Of a stretch of 64,000 bases of DNA, positions 9,233 through 18,531 are shown one piece after another. A program made the position numbers and the translations under genes. Below the pieces are notes generated by a model. That model was not told the DNA's origin. It saw only the letters and a program-made list of their open reading frames with translations, and searched no databases. Position 1 is the first letter of the stretch. Every line of letters begins with the position of its first letter. The stretch spans positions 806,001 to 870,000 of the forward strand of contig JADJTL010000002.1 of assembly GCA_016711215.1 (NCBI GenBank), read 5' to 3'. The DNA comes from Pseudomonadota bacterium. Lineage in GTDB: Bacteria > Myxococcota_A > Polyangia > GCA-2747355.

Positions 9233-9565
9233 ATGTTTCCGAGCGTGTTTCCGAGCGTGTTTCCGAGCGTGTTTCCGAGCGTGTTTCCGAGCGTGTTGCG
9301 ACGGCTCTTGCTCGTGGCAGGGGTCCTGGTGGGCCTGGGCGTGAGCGCGGGCTGCGGCGACGACGGCCTCTATCATAAGTACGGCGGCGACCGTTCGCGC
9401 TACGAGTGTGGGTTTTCGGGGAATGGTTGCTGGGGCAAGGATGGCGCGGCGCCCTCCTGCAACAGCGGCAACGTTTGCAACACGGCGCGCCAGGGCGAGG
9501 CCCTCGGCGTCGACCGCTGTCCGGCAACCGTCGGCGTTTGCGAGGTACGGGCCGACGCCGGCTAG
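9233..9565 (+). CDS. Small cysteine-rich lipoprotein with a 12-bp repeat in its leader
   Basis: The protein has 110 residues. ATG 9233 follows GGAAAGGTGG at good spacing. Residues 2-21 are five copies of Phe-Pro-Ser-Val, encoded by a perfect 12-bp repeat. Then LRRLLLVAGVLVGLGVSAGC forms a standard lipoprotein signal with Cys as the acylated residue. The mature part is about 70 residues with several Cys, as in many myxobacterial surface lipoproteins. Since the final repeat contributes a GTG directly before LRR, an alternative GTG start at 9293 would give a compact classical signal, but it has no Shine-Dalgarno of its own. Function unknown. Confidence 0.6.
   Translation: MFPSVFPSVFPSVFPSVFPSVLRRLLLVAGVLVGLGVSAGCGDDGLYHKYGGDRSRYECGFSGNGCWGKDGAAPSCNSGNVCNTARQGEALGVDRCPATVGVCEVRADAG
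9236..9295 (+). repeat. Five perfect 12-bp tandem repeats inside a lipoprotein signal region
   Basis: The unit TTTCCGAGCGTG is repeated five times without mismatch and in frame, encoding Phe-Pro-Ser-Val each time. A 12-bp unit can expand or contract without frameshift. Confidence 0.97.
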
Positions 9566-9578
9566 CGCCCTGCGTCGT

Positions 9579-10931
9579 TCAGAGCGCCGCGACGGCCGCG
9601 CGAAAGACGCGACCGCGGTGCTCGAAGTCGCGAAACATGTCGTAGCTGCTGCACGCCGGTGAGAGCACGACCGCGTCGCCGGGCTGCGCGAGCGCGGCGG
9701 CGTCGGCCACCGCCTGCTCGAGGGTTGGCGCGCGGTGCAGCGGCACGGTGCCGGCGAGGGCGCTGGCGATGCGGTCGGCGGCGGCGCCGATCAACACGAC
9801 GTGGCGGCAGACCTCCTCGACGACCGCCCGCAGCGGCGCGTAGTCGCCGCCCTTATCCTTGCCCCCGGCCAGCAGCACGACCGGCTGCTCAAAGCCAGCC
9901 AGCGATCCGGCCACGGCGCCAACGTTGGTCGCCTTCGAATCGTCGTAGAAGCGCACGCTCGCGCGCTCGCCGACCAGCTCCATGCGATGAGGCAAGCCGA
10001 CGAACTGGCGTAGGCCCTGCTCGCAGGCCGCCACCGAGGCACCGGCGAGGCGCGCCGTCAGGAGCGCGGCCAGGGCGTTGAGGGTGTTGTGGCGTCCGGG
10101 CAGGCGCAGCGCGCGTCGTGGATAACGCTCGACCTCACCGCCGGGCAGCCGCAAGCAGAGGGCGCCCTCTGCTTGCCAGGCGGCCCTTTCGGCCCCGGGT
10201 GCGAGCGCAAAGCCGAGGCGCTGGGCCCGGCCCGCGGCAGCGAGCGCCCGAACCTCGGGTTGGTCGGGCTCGTCGCTGAGCAGGGCGAAGTCCTCGGGCC
10301 GCTGGCGTTCGAAGAGCCGCGCCTTCGCCCGTTGGTAGGCCAGGTAGCTCGGATAGCGATCGAGATGATCCTCGCTGAGGTTCAGCAGCACGGCGATATG
10401 CGCGCTGAACTGTTCGATGCGCTCGAGCTGGAAGCTCGAGAGCTCGAGCACCAGCAGACCCTCGGGTCCGGCGACCGGCTGGTCCACGACCTCGCTCAGC
10501 GGTTGGCCGAAGTTGCCGCCCCAGAACACCGGCCGGCCCGTCACGCGCAGGATTTCGCCCACCAGCTTGGTCGTCGTCGACTTGCCGTTGGTCCCGGTGA
10601 TGCCGATGATCGGCGCGCGTACGCAGCGATAGGCCAGCTCGAGCTCGCCGATCAGCGGTACGCCGGCCGCCTCGGCCGCCTCGAGCTGGGGAAGCGGCGG
10701 CACGCCCGGGCTGACGACGACCAAGTCCGCCGATCGCAGCGTCTCGGCGCGATGGGCGCCGAGCTCGAGCGTGCAGCGCGTGGCCAGCTCGCCGAGCGCC
10801 GGCTGCACGGCGGCGGCGGTGCGAGCGTCACTGAGGGTGACGTGCGCACCGCGCGCCAGACAGAGCGCGGCAGCCGCTCGCCCCGACCGTCCCGCACCCA
10901 CGACCACCACGCGCTTTCCTTCGAGCTGCAT
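9579..10931 (-). CDS. murD: UDP-N-acetylmuramoyl-L-alanine--D-glutamate ligase
   Basis: MurD adds D-glutamate to UDP-MurNAc-L-Ala in the cytoplasm. The protein has 450 residues from ATG 10931, which follows GGGAGAGGG. The N-terminal Rossmann segment is RVVVVGAGRSGRAAA, the ATP loop is GITGTNGKSTTT, LELSSFQLE follows, then LNLSEDHLDRY and the C-terminal VLLAGGKDKGGDY and LSPACSSYDMFRDFEHRG. These are textbook Mur ligase and MurD-specific blocks. It is the last gene of the minus-strand murE-murF-mraY-murD run; ftsW, murG and murC do not follow, because a plus-strand lipoprotein gene is next. Confidence 0.97.
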   Translation of the reverse strand: MQLEGKRVVVVGAGRSGRAAAALCLARGAHVTLSDARTAAAVQPALGELATRCTLELGAHRAETLRSADLVVVSPGVPPLPQLEAAEAAGVPLIGELELAYRCVRAPIIGITGTNGKSTTTKLVGEILRVTGRPVFWGGNFGQPLSEVVDQPVAGPEGLLVLELSSFQLERIEQFSAHIAVLLNLSEDHLDRYPSYLAYQRAKARLFERQRPEDFALLSDEPDQPEVRALAAAGRAQRLGFALAPGAERAAWQAEGALCLRLPGGEVERYPRRALRLPGRHNTLNALAALLTARLAGASVAACEQGLRQFVGLPHRMELVGERASVRFYDDSKATNVGAVAGSLAGFEQPVVLLAGGKDKGGDYAPLRAVVEEVCRHVVLIGAAADRIASALAGTVPLHRAPTLEQAVADAAALAQPGDAVVLSPACSSYDMFRDFEHRGRVFRAAVAAL

Positions 10932-11046
10932 CACCCTCTCCCGCTGGTTGCGTCGCGCCGCTTGCGTCCCGCTGCTTGCGTCCCGCTCTTGCGCGGCCCT
11001 TGCTCAGTCCGCGGCGCCCGCCCGACGCGCGGCCGCAGGCCCGGCG

Positions 11047-12171
<1,125 letters not shown>

Positions 12172-12196
12172 CCGCGCTCCCTTTTTCGTAGCTGCT

Positions 12197-13636
12197 TCAG
12201 CGCTGCGGCGCCGGACGATCCGCTGCCGCGTCTCTGCCCGTCGCTGGCGCCAGCTCGAGCAGCGTCTCGACGACGCGCTCCAGCCGCGCGCCGCGCGAGG
12301 CCTTGACCAAGATCCAGCCCGCTCGCGGCAGCAGCTCGAGCGCGCGCCGCGCAGCCGCCGCCGGATCGTCGGTCTCGACGATGCGCTGCGGCGCCAGGCC
12401 CCCCGCGCGCGCCCCGTCCGCGATCGCCCGGGCGGCAGCGCCGACGACGACCAACCCGGCGAGCGGTAGCTGCGCTGCCGCTCGACCCACCTCCTCGTGC
12501 AGCGCCTCGGCCTGGGCGCCGAGCTCGCGCATCTCCCCGAGCACGGCCACCGCCGGCTGCGTCTGGGCCAGCTCGACGAGCGCCGTCAGCGCGGCTCGGA
12601 CCGCCAGCGGGCTGGCATTGTAGCAGTCGTCCAGCAGCGTCAGGGGCCCCAATCGTCGCACGCGACTGCGGTGGCCGAGCTCCGGTGGCCGCGACAAGCC
12701 GGCGATGATATGGCGGTGCTCGATGCCGAGGGCGAGCGCGATGCAGGCCGCCGCGCTGGCGTTCTGCGCGTTGTGGCGCCCAACCAAGGGCAGCATCAGC
12801 TCGAGCCTCTCCCCGCGCAGCGTGAGCGTCAGCCTCTGCCCCGCGGCGCCCGCGGGCTCGGTGGCCAGCAGGCGCGCGTCGGCGCCGGGACTGCTGCCAA
12901 AGCGAAGCCGCTGGCGGGCCAGCGAGCGGCGCAGCGGCGGGTCGAGCAGCGGCTCGTCGTCGGGGACGATCGCGCAGCCCTCGGGGCCGAGCGCGTCGAG
13001 CAATGCAGCCTTCTCGGCGGCGATGGCCTCGATCGTTCCGAGGCCCTCGAGGTGGACGGGCGCGAGCGCCGTGATCAGGCCCAGGTCGGGACGCGCGAGG
13101 CTGGCGAGGTAGGCGATCTCGCCGCGCGTGCTCATCCCCATCTCGACCACCAGATAGCGGGTGGCCTCGGGCAGCGCCAGCAGCGTCAGGGGCAGGCCGA
13201 GCTGGTTATTGAGGTTGCCGCGGTTGTAGTGCGTCGGGCCGGCGAGCGCGAGTATCTGTTGCGTTAGCTCCTTGGTCGTCGTCTTGCCGACCGAGCCGGT
13301 GATCCCGATCACGCGCGGGGCGACGGTCAGGCGCCAGGCCAGCGCCAACGCGCCGAGCGCGCGCAGCGTGTCGGGGACCAGCAGCACCGCGCAGGGCGCC
13401 GTGGCGAGCAGCTCGGCCGCGGGTGGGCGCTCGAGCAGCACCAGCGGCGCCCCCGCCGCCGCGGCCTGCGGCCAGAAGCTGTGACCGTCGACCTGCTCCC
13501 CGCGCAGCGCGACGAAGGCCGCGCCCCTGGGGACGTTACGACTGTCGGTAGAGACGGCGGTGCAGAGGCCCGTGGTTGCCCTTTGTGGCCCGATCAGCGC
13601 GCCACCGGTCGCCGCCAGAGCCTGCGCGATCGTCAT
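12197..13636 (-). CDS. murF: UDP-MurNAc-tripeptide--D-alanyl-D-alanine ligase
   Basis: MurF completes the UDP-MurNAc-pentapeptide by adding D-Ala-D-Ala. The ATP loop is GITGSVGKTTTKE, with HYNRGNLNNQLGLPLTLL and LLDDCYNASPLAVRAAL, both diagnostic of MurF. Start choice: ATG 13636 overlaps the murE stop as ATGA and gives 479 residues; a GTG two codons upstream (13642) is also open but the ATGA overlap is the classical coupled arrangement. The neighbours murE and mraY confirm the role. Confidence 0.96.
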   Translation of the reverse strand: MTIAQALAATGGALIGPQRATTGLCTAVSTDSRNVPRGAAFVALRGEQVDGHSFWPQAAAAGAPLVLLERPPAAELLATAPCAVLLVPDTLRALGALALAWRLTVAPRVIGITGSVGKTTTKELTQQILALAGPTHYNRGNLNNQLGLPLTLLALPEATRYLVVEMGMSTRGEIAYLASLARPDLGLITALAPVHLEGLGTIEAIAAEKAALLDALGPEGCAIVPDDEPLLDPPLRRSLARQRLRFGSSPGADARLLATEPAGAAGQRLTLTLRGERLELMLPLVGRHNAQNASAAACIALALGIEHRHIIAGLSRPPELGHRSRVRRLGPLTLLDDCYNASPLAVRAALTALVELAQTQPAVAVLGEMRELGAQAEALHEEVGRAAAQLPLAGLVVVGAAARAIADGARAGGLAPQRIVETDDPAAAARRALELLPRAGWILVKASRGARLERVVETLLELAPATGRDAAADRPAPQR

Positions 13637-15235
13637 CCGCACGACGCGCCCCCGGTCTTGCGCTGCTGGCGCGCGGCGAGGCCGAGCCGCGCGTGCTGGC
13701 GATCATCGAAGGGCAGGCGCTGGTCGCCGATCAGCTGGTAATCCTCGTGGCCCTTGCCGGCGATCAGCAGGAGCTCGCCGGGGCCGAGGAGCGCCGTCGC
13801 CGCCGCGATCGCCCGCGCGCGATCGGGTTCGAGCCAGTAGACCGGCCCGAGACCCTCGGCGCGCGCGAGGTGCGTCAGGGCGGTCGCGCCCGCGCTGGCC
13901 AAGCCCTCGACGATGCCCTCGACGATCGCCGCCGGCGCCTCGCCGCGCGGGTTGTCGGTGCTGACGATCACCAGGTCGGCCCCTCGAGCGGCCGCCTCAC
14001 CCATCAACCGGCGCTTGCCACGGTCGCGTTCGCCGCCGCAGCCGAAGAGCAGCAGCAGTCGCCGCGGCTTGAGCAGGCGCAGCGTGGCCAGCGCGCGCGC
14101 CAGGGCATCGGGCGTGTGGGCATAGTCGACGAGCACCGCGTGCTCCTCGCTGCCGTCGTCGACGCGCTCGAGGCGACCGGGCACGCCGCCGAGCGCGCCG
14201 AGTCCCGCCGTGGTCTGCGCCAGGCTGAGGCCGAGGGCGTGCGCACAGCCGGCGGCCAGCAGCACATTCTCGGCGTTGAAGTCGCCGAGGAGCGGGACGC
14301 GGAAGGGCTGCTCGTCGGGGCCGAAGTGCAGCACGCCGCTCAGCCCGCTGAGCTCGAGCTTCAGCGCGCTCAGCCGGACCTCGGCGTGGCGGTCGTGGCG
14401 CGAGCAGCGGATCAGCCGCAGATCGTCGCGCTCGCGCACGGCGTCGGCCATCGTCTGGCCCCAGGGACCGTCGAGGTGGATGACGGCGGCGCCGCCCGGG
14501 CGCAGGTGCTGCTGAAAGAGCTGCCGCTTGGCCTCGAAGTAGCGCTGCATCGTGCCGTGCAGGTCGAGATGATCCTGGGTCAGCTGCGTGAAGGCGGCCA
14601 CGGCGAAGGCAGCGCCCCCAGAGGCGCCCCTGCGCCAGGCCATGGGAGGAGACCTCGAGCACGGCGTGGTCGCAACCGGCCCTTGCCATCCGGCCGAGCG
14701 CCTCCTGCAGCACCGGGGCGGTCGGCGTGGTCAAGGGCGCCGGCTCGCTATGGCCGTCCCAGCGGTAGTAGACGGTGCCGAGCAGCCCGGGGCGGTGGCC
14801 CGCCTGGCGCAGCAGCGCCTCGAGCAGGAAGGCCGTCGTCGTCTTGCCGTTGGTGCCGGTAATCCCAACCAGCGCCAGGCGCGTGCTGGGTCGGTGATGC
14901 CAGCGGCTGGCGGCCTGGCCGAGCGCGCGCGCTGGATCGTCGACGACGACGCAGGGCACGAGTTGGCCCTGGGCGCCGCGCAGCGCCGCGGGCGTGCCCG
15001 CGACGACGGCTACCGCGCCGGCCCCCGCCGCTTGCTTGGCGTAGGCGAGGCCATCGTGACGCAGGCCGGGGAGCGCGAAGAACACCTCGCCGGGGCGAAG
15101 GCGGCGCGAGTCGTCAGCCAACCCCGCGACCGGCAGGGAGGCCCAGGCGGCCTCGCCGGCGGCGGCCTCCGGCAGCAGCTCGCCGAGCGTGCGGCTCGGG
15201 AGCGGTGGAGCACTCGGCTGCGGCGCGCGGTCCAT
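13633..15235 (-). CDS. murE: UDP-MurNAc-L-Ala-D-Glu--meso-DAP ligase, interrupted by an apparent frameshift
   Basis: MurE adds the third amino acid of the stem peptide. The first ~207 codons (from ATG 15235) carry PGEVFFALPGLRHDG, the ATP loop GITGTNGKTTTAF and VLEVSSHGLAQGRLWG. The rest, from AAFAVAAFTQLTQDHLDLHG to the stop at 13633, is in another frame. Removing one base from the run of five C on the plus strand (14615-14619) joins both parts as GRLWGAAFAVAAFTQ, a perfect MurE sequence of about 533 residues. STDNPRGEAP contains DNPR, the meso-diaminopimelate selectivity motif. Because MurE is essential and the shift lies in a homopolymer, an assembly error is more likely than a real pseudogene. 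It ends overlapping murF and starts 17 bases after smpB. Confidence 0.93.
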
Positions 15236-15252
15236 CGGCAGCTCTACCTCGC

Positions 15253-15738
15253 TCAGCGACGGCGACCGAGGCTTTGCGCCAGCTCGCGCGCCACGTCGCG
15301 CTCGCGCGCCGCATGGCGCTTGTCATGCTGCTGTTTGCCCTTGGCCAGCGCCACCTCGACCTTCGCGCGGCCGTCGCTGAAGTAGAGCTCGAGCGGCACG
15401 AGCGTAAACCCGCGCTCCTGGACCTTGGTCTCCAAGCGCGCGATCTCGGCGGCGTGGAGCAGTAGCTTACGCGGCCGCAGGGGCTCGTGATTGAAGTGCG
15501 TGGCCTGCGGATAGGGGCCGATGTGCGCGTTGACCAGCCAGACCTCGCTGTTGCGGATCTCGGCGTAGGCGTCGCCGAGGTTGACGCGCCCGTCACGCAG
15601 CGACTTGACCTCGCTGCCGACGAGCATCAGGCCCGCCTCGTAGCGGTCGAAGATCAGGTACTCGTGAAAGGCCTTCTTGTTGCGCACGATGACCTTACGT
15701 CCCGCGCCCGCCTTGCCCCCACTGCTCGCTTTCGCCAT
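15253..15738 (-). CDS. smpB: SsrA-binding protein SmpB
   Basis: SmpB binds tmRNA and brings it to stalled ribosomes. The protein has 161 residues from ATG 15738, preceded by AGGGGCACGG. Family blocks: NKKAFHEYLI, GLMLVGSEVKSLRDGRVNLGDAYAEI, EVWLVNAHIGPY, RPRKLLLHAAEI and VPLELYFSDGRAKVEVALAKGK, with the basic tail KQQHDKRHAARERD. It sits directly upstream of murE, at a place where other genomes often have mraZ, mraW, ftsL and ftsI. The tmRNA gene itself was not found in the window. Confidence 0.97.
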   Translation of the reverse strand: MAKASSGGKAGAGRKVIVRNKKAFHEYLIFDRYEAGLMLVGSEVKSLRDGRVNLGDAYAEIRNSEVWLVNAHIGPYPQATHFNHEPLRPRKLLLHAAEIARLETKVQERGFTLVPLELYFSDGRAKVEVALAKGKQQHDKRHAARERDVARELAQSLGRRR

Positions 15739-15819
15739 GGCCGTGCCCCTGCGGGGGCGGACTGTAGCACCCCGGCGCCCTGGGACCACGCGATGGTTCT
15801 GTCGGGCCGCGCTCGCCGC

Positions 15820-16580
15820 TCAGCGCGGGCTCTCGGCGCGGGCCAGCGCCAGCACCTCGACCGAGGCGGCGCCGGCGGCGCTGACTGCCCGGGCGCAGGC
15901 GGCCGCGGTCGCCCCGGTGGTGATGACGTCGTCGATCAAGAGCACGTTTCGCCCGCCGACCCGCTCGGGCCGGGCGCTGAAGGCGTCGGCGACGTTGCGC
16001 TCGCGCGCGGCGCGCCCCAGCCCCACCTGCGGGCGCGTGGCGCGCGAGCGCCACAGCGCGCGGTAGTCGAGCTCCGCGGGGCAGCGACGGACCCACTCGG
16101 CGGCCAGCAACGCGGCCTGGTTGTAACCGCGGCGCACGAGTTGGGTGCGGTGTAGCGGCACCGGGAGCACGAGCAACCGCGCGCCGCACGCTTCCCCGCG
16201 GGAAGCTCGAGCGGCGGCAGCAGCAGCCCGAGCGGCCGAATCAGCTCGGCCGCCCCGCCATACTTGAGCCGCCGGATTGCCCGCGCCAGCGGTCCGCCGT
16301 AGAGCCACCGCGCCCGCGCGCGCCGGTAGGGCGGTCGGGAGCGCAGGCAGGGCCCGCAGAAGGCGCCTGCTGTCTCGGGGGCACCGCAGCAGCGGCAGGC
16401 CCGCTCGACAGCGACGAGCGCTGGAGCGCAGGCGGGGCAGAGCAGGTCGCGCGCGCCGACGATGCTGGCGCAGCCGACGCAGCGCGTGGGCAGCAGCAGC
16501 TCGAGCAGCGCCTCGCCGAGCCCCCTGCCGAAGCCTCCCCACCTCGAGCGCCAAGGGCGCCCCGCTCCTTCTGCCGACAT
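15820..16580 (-). CDS. ComF-family amidophosphoribosyltransferase-like protein, apparent frameshift
   Basis: The N-terminal half (from ATG 16580) has LLPTRCVGC and further Cys pairs LLCPAC, CRCCG and FCGPC, a double zinc ribbon, then WLYGGPLARAIRRLKYGG, typical of ComF. The C-terminal half, in a different frame, has VLPVPLHRTQLVRRGYNQA and the PRPP loop VLLIDDVITTGATAA. Adding one base to the run of four C (plus strand 16194-16197) joins the halves as ELPAGEACGARLLVLP and gives about 253 residues, the normal ComF length. As with murE the break is in a G/C homopolymer, so a sequencing error is likely. ComF proteins assist DNA uptake in competent bacteria, but the family is also widespread in non-competent ones. 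Confidence 0.87.
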
Positions 16581-16689
16581 GGTGGCGTTCTCGGCCCCGC
16601 GGCTCGCCCTGTTGCGTCCATGGTCGCTTGCTGCGCGGCGCACCGATCGACCCAGCGAGGCCGCGGACTGAGCTTCTCCGGTTCGGCGC

Positions 16690-18123
16690 TCAGCCGAGTT
16701 GATGGCGGCGCAGGAGCCGGCGGAGGTTGGAGCGGTTTAGACCGGCGCTACGCGCGGCCTCCGAGACGCTGTCATGACGCGCCAGCAGCTGGGTCAGGTA
16801 GCTGCGCTCGAAGTGCGCCACCGCCTGCCGCTTGGCCGCGGGGAAGGGTAGGTCGAGCAGCTCGGGCGCGACGCTCGCCTTGCTCGGCGCGGCGCCGCTG
16901 ATCTGGGCCGGAAGGTCAGCGAGCGTGATGCTGCTGCCGCGCGCGAGCACCACGGCGCGCTCGACGGCGTTCTCGAGCTGACGGACGTTGCCCGGCCAGG
17001 CGTACTGCTCCAGCGCCCGCATCGCCGGCGGCTCGAAGCCCTCGAGGCGTCGGCCCATGCGCTGGGCGTGCTTGCGCAGCAGGTGCTCGGCGAGGAGCAG
17101 CACATCCTCCCCGCGCTCGCGGAGCGGTGGGACCTCGATCCGCACGACGTTGAGCCGGTAGAAGAGGTCCTCGCGGAAGCGGCCCTGCTGGGCCTCCCGC
17201 TCGAGGTTGCGGTTGGTGGCCGCGATCACCCGCACATCGACGAGGCGCGTCCGGATCGCGCCCACCGGCCGCACTTCGCCCTCTTGCAGCGTGCGCAACA
17301 GCTTGGCCTGCATCGCGGGAGAGATGTCGCCCACTTCGTCGAGAAAGATCGATCCCTGGTCGGCGGCGACGAAGAGGCCGGGATGGTCGGCGGTCGCGCC
17401 GGTGAAGGCGCCCTTGCTATGCCCAAAGAGCTCGCTCTCGAGCAGGGTTTCGGCCAGCGCCCCGCAGTTGAGCTGGACCAGTGGCTTGGCGGCGCGTGGG
17501 CTCAGCGCGTGAATCGCCAGCGCAACGAGCTGCTTGCCGGTGCCGCTCTCGCCGGTGATCAGCACGGTGGCAGGACTCGCCGCCACGCTGCGTATCAGCG
17601 CCGCGACCTGGAGGATCTGCGGGCTCTGGCCGACGATGCGGTGGAGCGCGTCACCCTGGACCTCGCGCTCGAGCTGAGCCAGGCGGCGCTCGCGACGGTG
17701 CAGCTCGGCCGCGCGCCGCACGGTGAGCTCGGCGGCCTCGTTGCCGGCGAAGGGCTTGCTGAGGAAGTCGAAGGCACCGCGCTTGATGGCCTGGACGGCA
17801 TCGGCCACGGTGCCGGCGCCAGTCATCATCACGACCTCGACCTCGGGCCGCTCCGTCTTGATGCGGCCAAGCAGCTCCAGGCCATCAAGCCGCGGCATCC
17901 GCAGGTCGATTACGGCTACGTCGATCCGCAGCTCGGCCAGTCGCGCAGCGGCCTCGAGCGGATCGGCGAGCAGCGTCAGCCGGTAGTGCGGGTCGCGCAG
18001 GATGCTGCGCCAGGCCCGCAGCACCGCAGGATCGTCGTCGACGACCAAGACATCGACCGGCAACACCGCGCCTGGCGAGGCCGCGCCTGGCAGTAGGTCG
18101 CCTGGGGTTGGGCCTTCAGCCAT
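16690..18123 (-). CDS. NtrC-family sigma-54-dependent response regulator
   Basis: The protein has 477 residues. The receiver domain (about 22-140) has VLVVDDDPAVL, the phosphoacceptor in VIDLRMPRLDG and the Lys in SKPF. The AAA+ domain (about 160-395) has Walker A GESGTGK, ELFGHSKGAFTGA (the GAFTGA loop that contacts sigma-54), IFLDEVGD and the arginine-finger region RFREDLFYRL. The C-terminus is a Fis-type helix-turn-helix, SVSEAARSAGLNRSNLRRLLRRH. It should drive open-complex formation at sigma-54 promoters after phosphorylation. No histidine kinase gene is adjacent. It is divergent from the FliA-like gene at 18532, whose promoter is of sigma-54 type, making that gene a likely target. Confidence 0.95.
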   Translation of the reverse strand: MAEGPTPGDLLPGAASPGAVLPVDVLVVDDDPAVLRAWRSILRDPHYRLTLLADPLEAAARLAELRIDVAVIDLRMPRLDGLELLGRIKTERPEVEVVMMTGAGTVADAVQAIKRGAFDFLSKPFAGNEAAELTVRRAAELHRRERRLAQLEREVQGDALHRIVGQSPQILQVAALIRSVAASPATVLITGESGTGKQLVALAIHALSPRAAKPLVQLNCGALAETLLESELFGHSKGAFTGATADHPGLFVAADQGSIFLDEVGDISPAMQAKLLRTLQEGEVRPVGAIRTRLVDVRVIAATNRNLEREAQQGRFREDLFYRLNVVRIEVPPLRERGEDVLLLAEHLLRKHAQRMGRRLEGFEPPAMRALEQYAWPGNVRQLENAVERAVVLARGSSITLADLPAQISGAAPSKASVAPELLDLPFPAAKRQAVAHFERSYLTQLLARHDSVSEAARSAGLNRSNLRRLLRRHQLG

Positions 18124-18189
18124 CGAGCTTGCGCGCTCCCCTCGTCCCTCCCGCGGGCGGGGCGCCGAGCGCGGAGGTCTGATGCGTCG

Positions 18190-18490
18190 AGTTCAATGAG
18201 TGTCCTGTGGCCCAAAACATTTTTTGTCATCTACGACCGTCTGGCGCGTATGGTCGCTGACACAGCAAACCATACGTATTCCGTGAGCTTGCGCCTTTGT
18301 TCCAGCTCTCCAGCCACTATTTCACTTCATCTGACAAAGGGTGTCAATTTCGACACGTCTTAAATGAACAATAGTTACAGGATAATGAACTGAATTATCG
18401 GTTCCCGGCCTGGGTCATCTATGACACATAACTCGCTGCAATGACAATCACGGCGTATGTAATCACTGATACTTCTAAACAACAGGATTA
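18190..18490. promoter_or_regulatory. AT-rich divergent regulatory region with several palindromes
   Basis: This stretch is far richer in A/T than its surroundings. It contains GTCATCTACGAC (18226-18237) and a near copy GTCATCTATGAC (18414-18425, a perfect GTCAT/ATGAC palindrome), the inverted repeat GTGTC-6-GACAC (18342-18357), and an 8-bp inverted repeat CGTATGGT/ACCATACG (18247-18254 and 18269-18276). The sites lie about 70 to 270 bases upstream of the sigma-54 promoter at 18491, the distance range of enhancer sites for NtrC-type activators. Binding is inferred only from arrangement. No gene was found here. Confidence 0.6.
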
Positions 18491-18506
18491 TGGCACGTCC
18501 GTTGCT
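18491..18506 (+). promoter_or_regulatory. Consensus sigma-54 (-24/-12) promoter
   Basis: TGGCACGTCCGTTGCT matches the sigma-54 consensus TGGCACG-N4-TTGCW at every defined base, with correct GG-GC spacing. Transcription would begin around 18517, leaving about 15 bases before ATG 18532. Confidence 0.85.
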
Positions 18507-18531
18507 CCACTTGGCCCCGACGGAGGCAACG

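Noticed and set aside
14600..14660. Programmed ribosomal frameshifting in murE
   Set aside because: No slippery heptamer with a downstream structure was evident, and the shift in a pure C/G run is more simply a consensus error; kept only as a remote possibility.
18490..18531. In-frame ATG at 18490 as the start of the sigma factor
   Set aside because: It overlaps a consensus sigma-54 promoter and would add 14 unconserved residues; ATG 18532 has a perfect ribosome-binding site.
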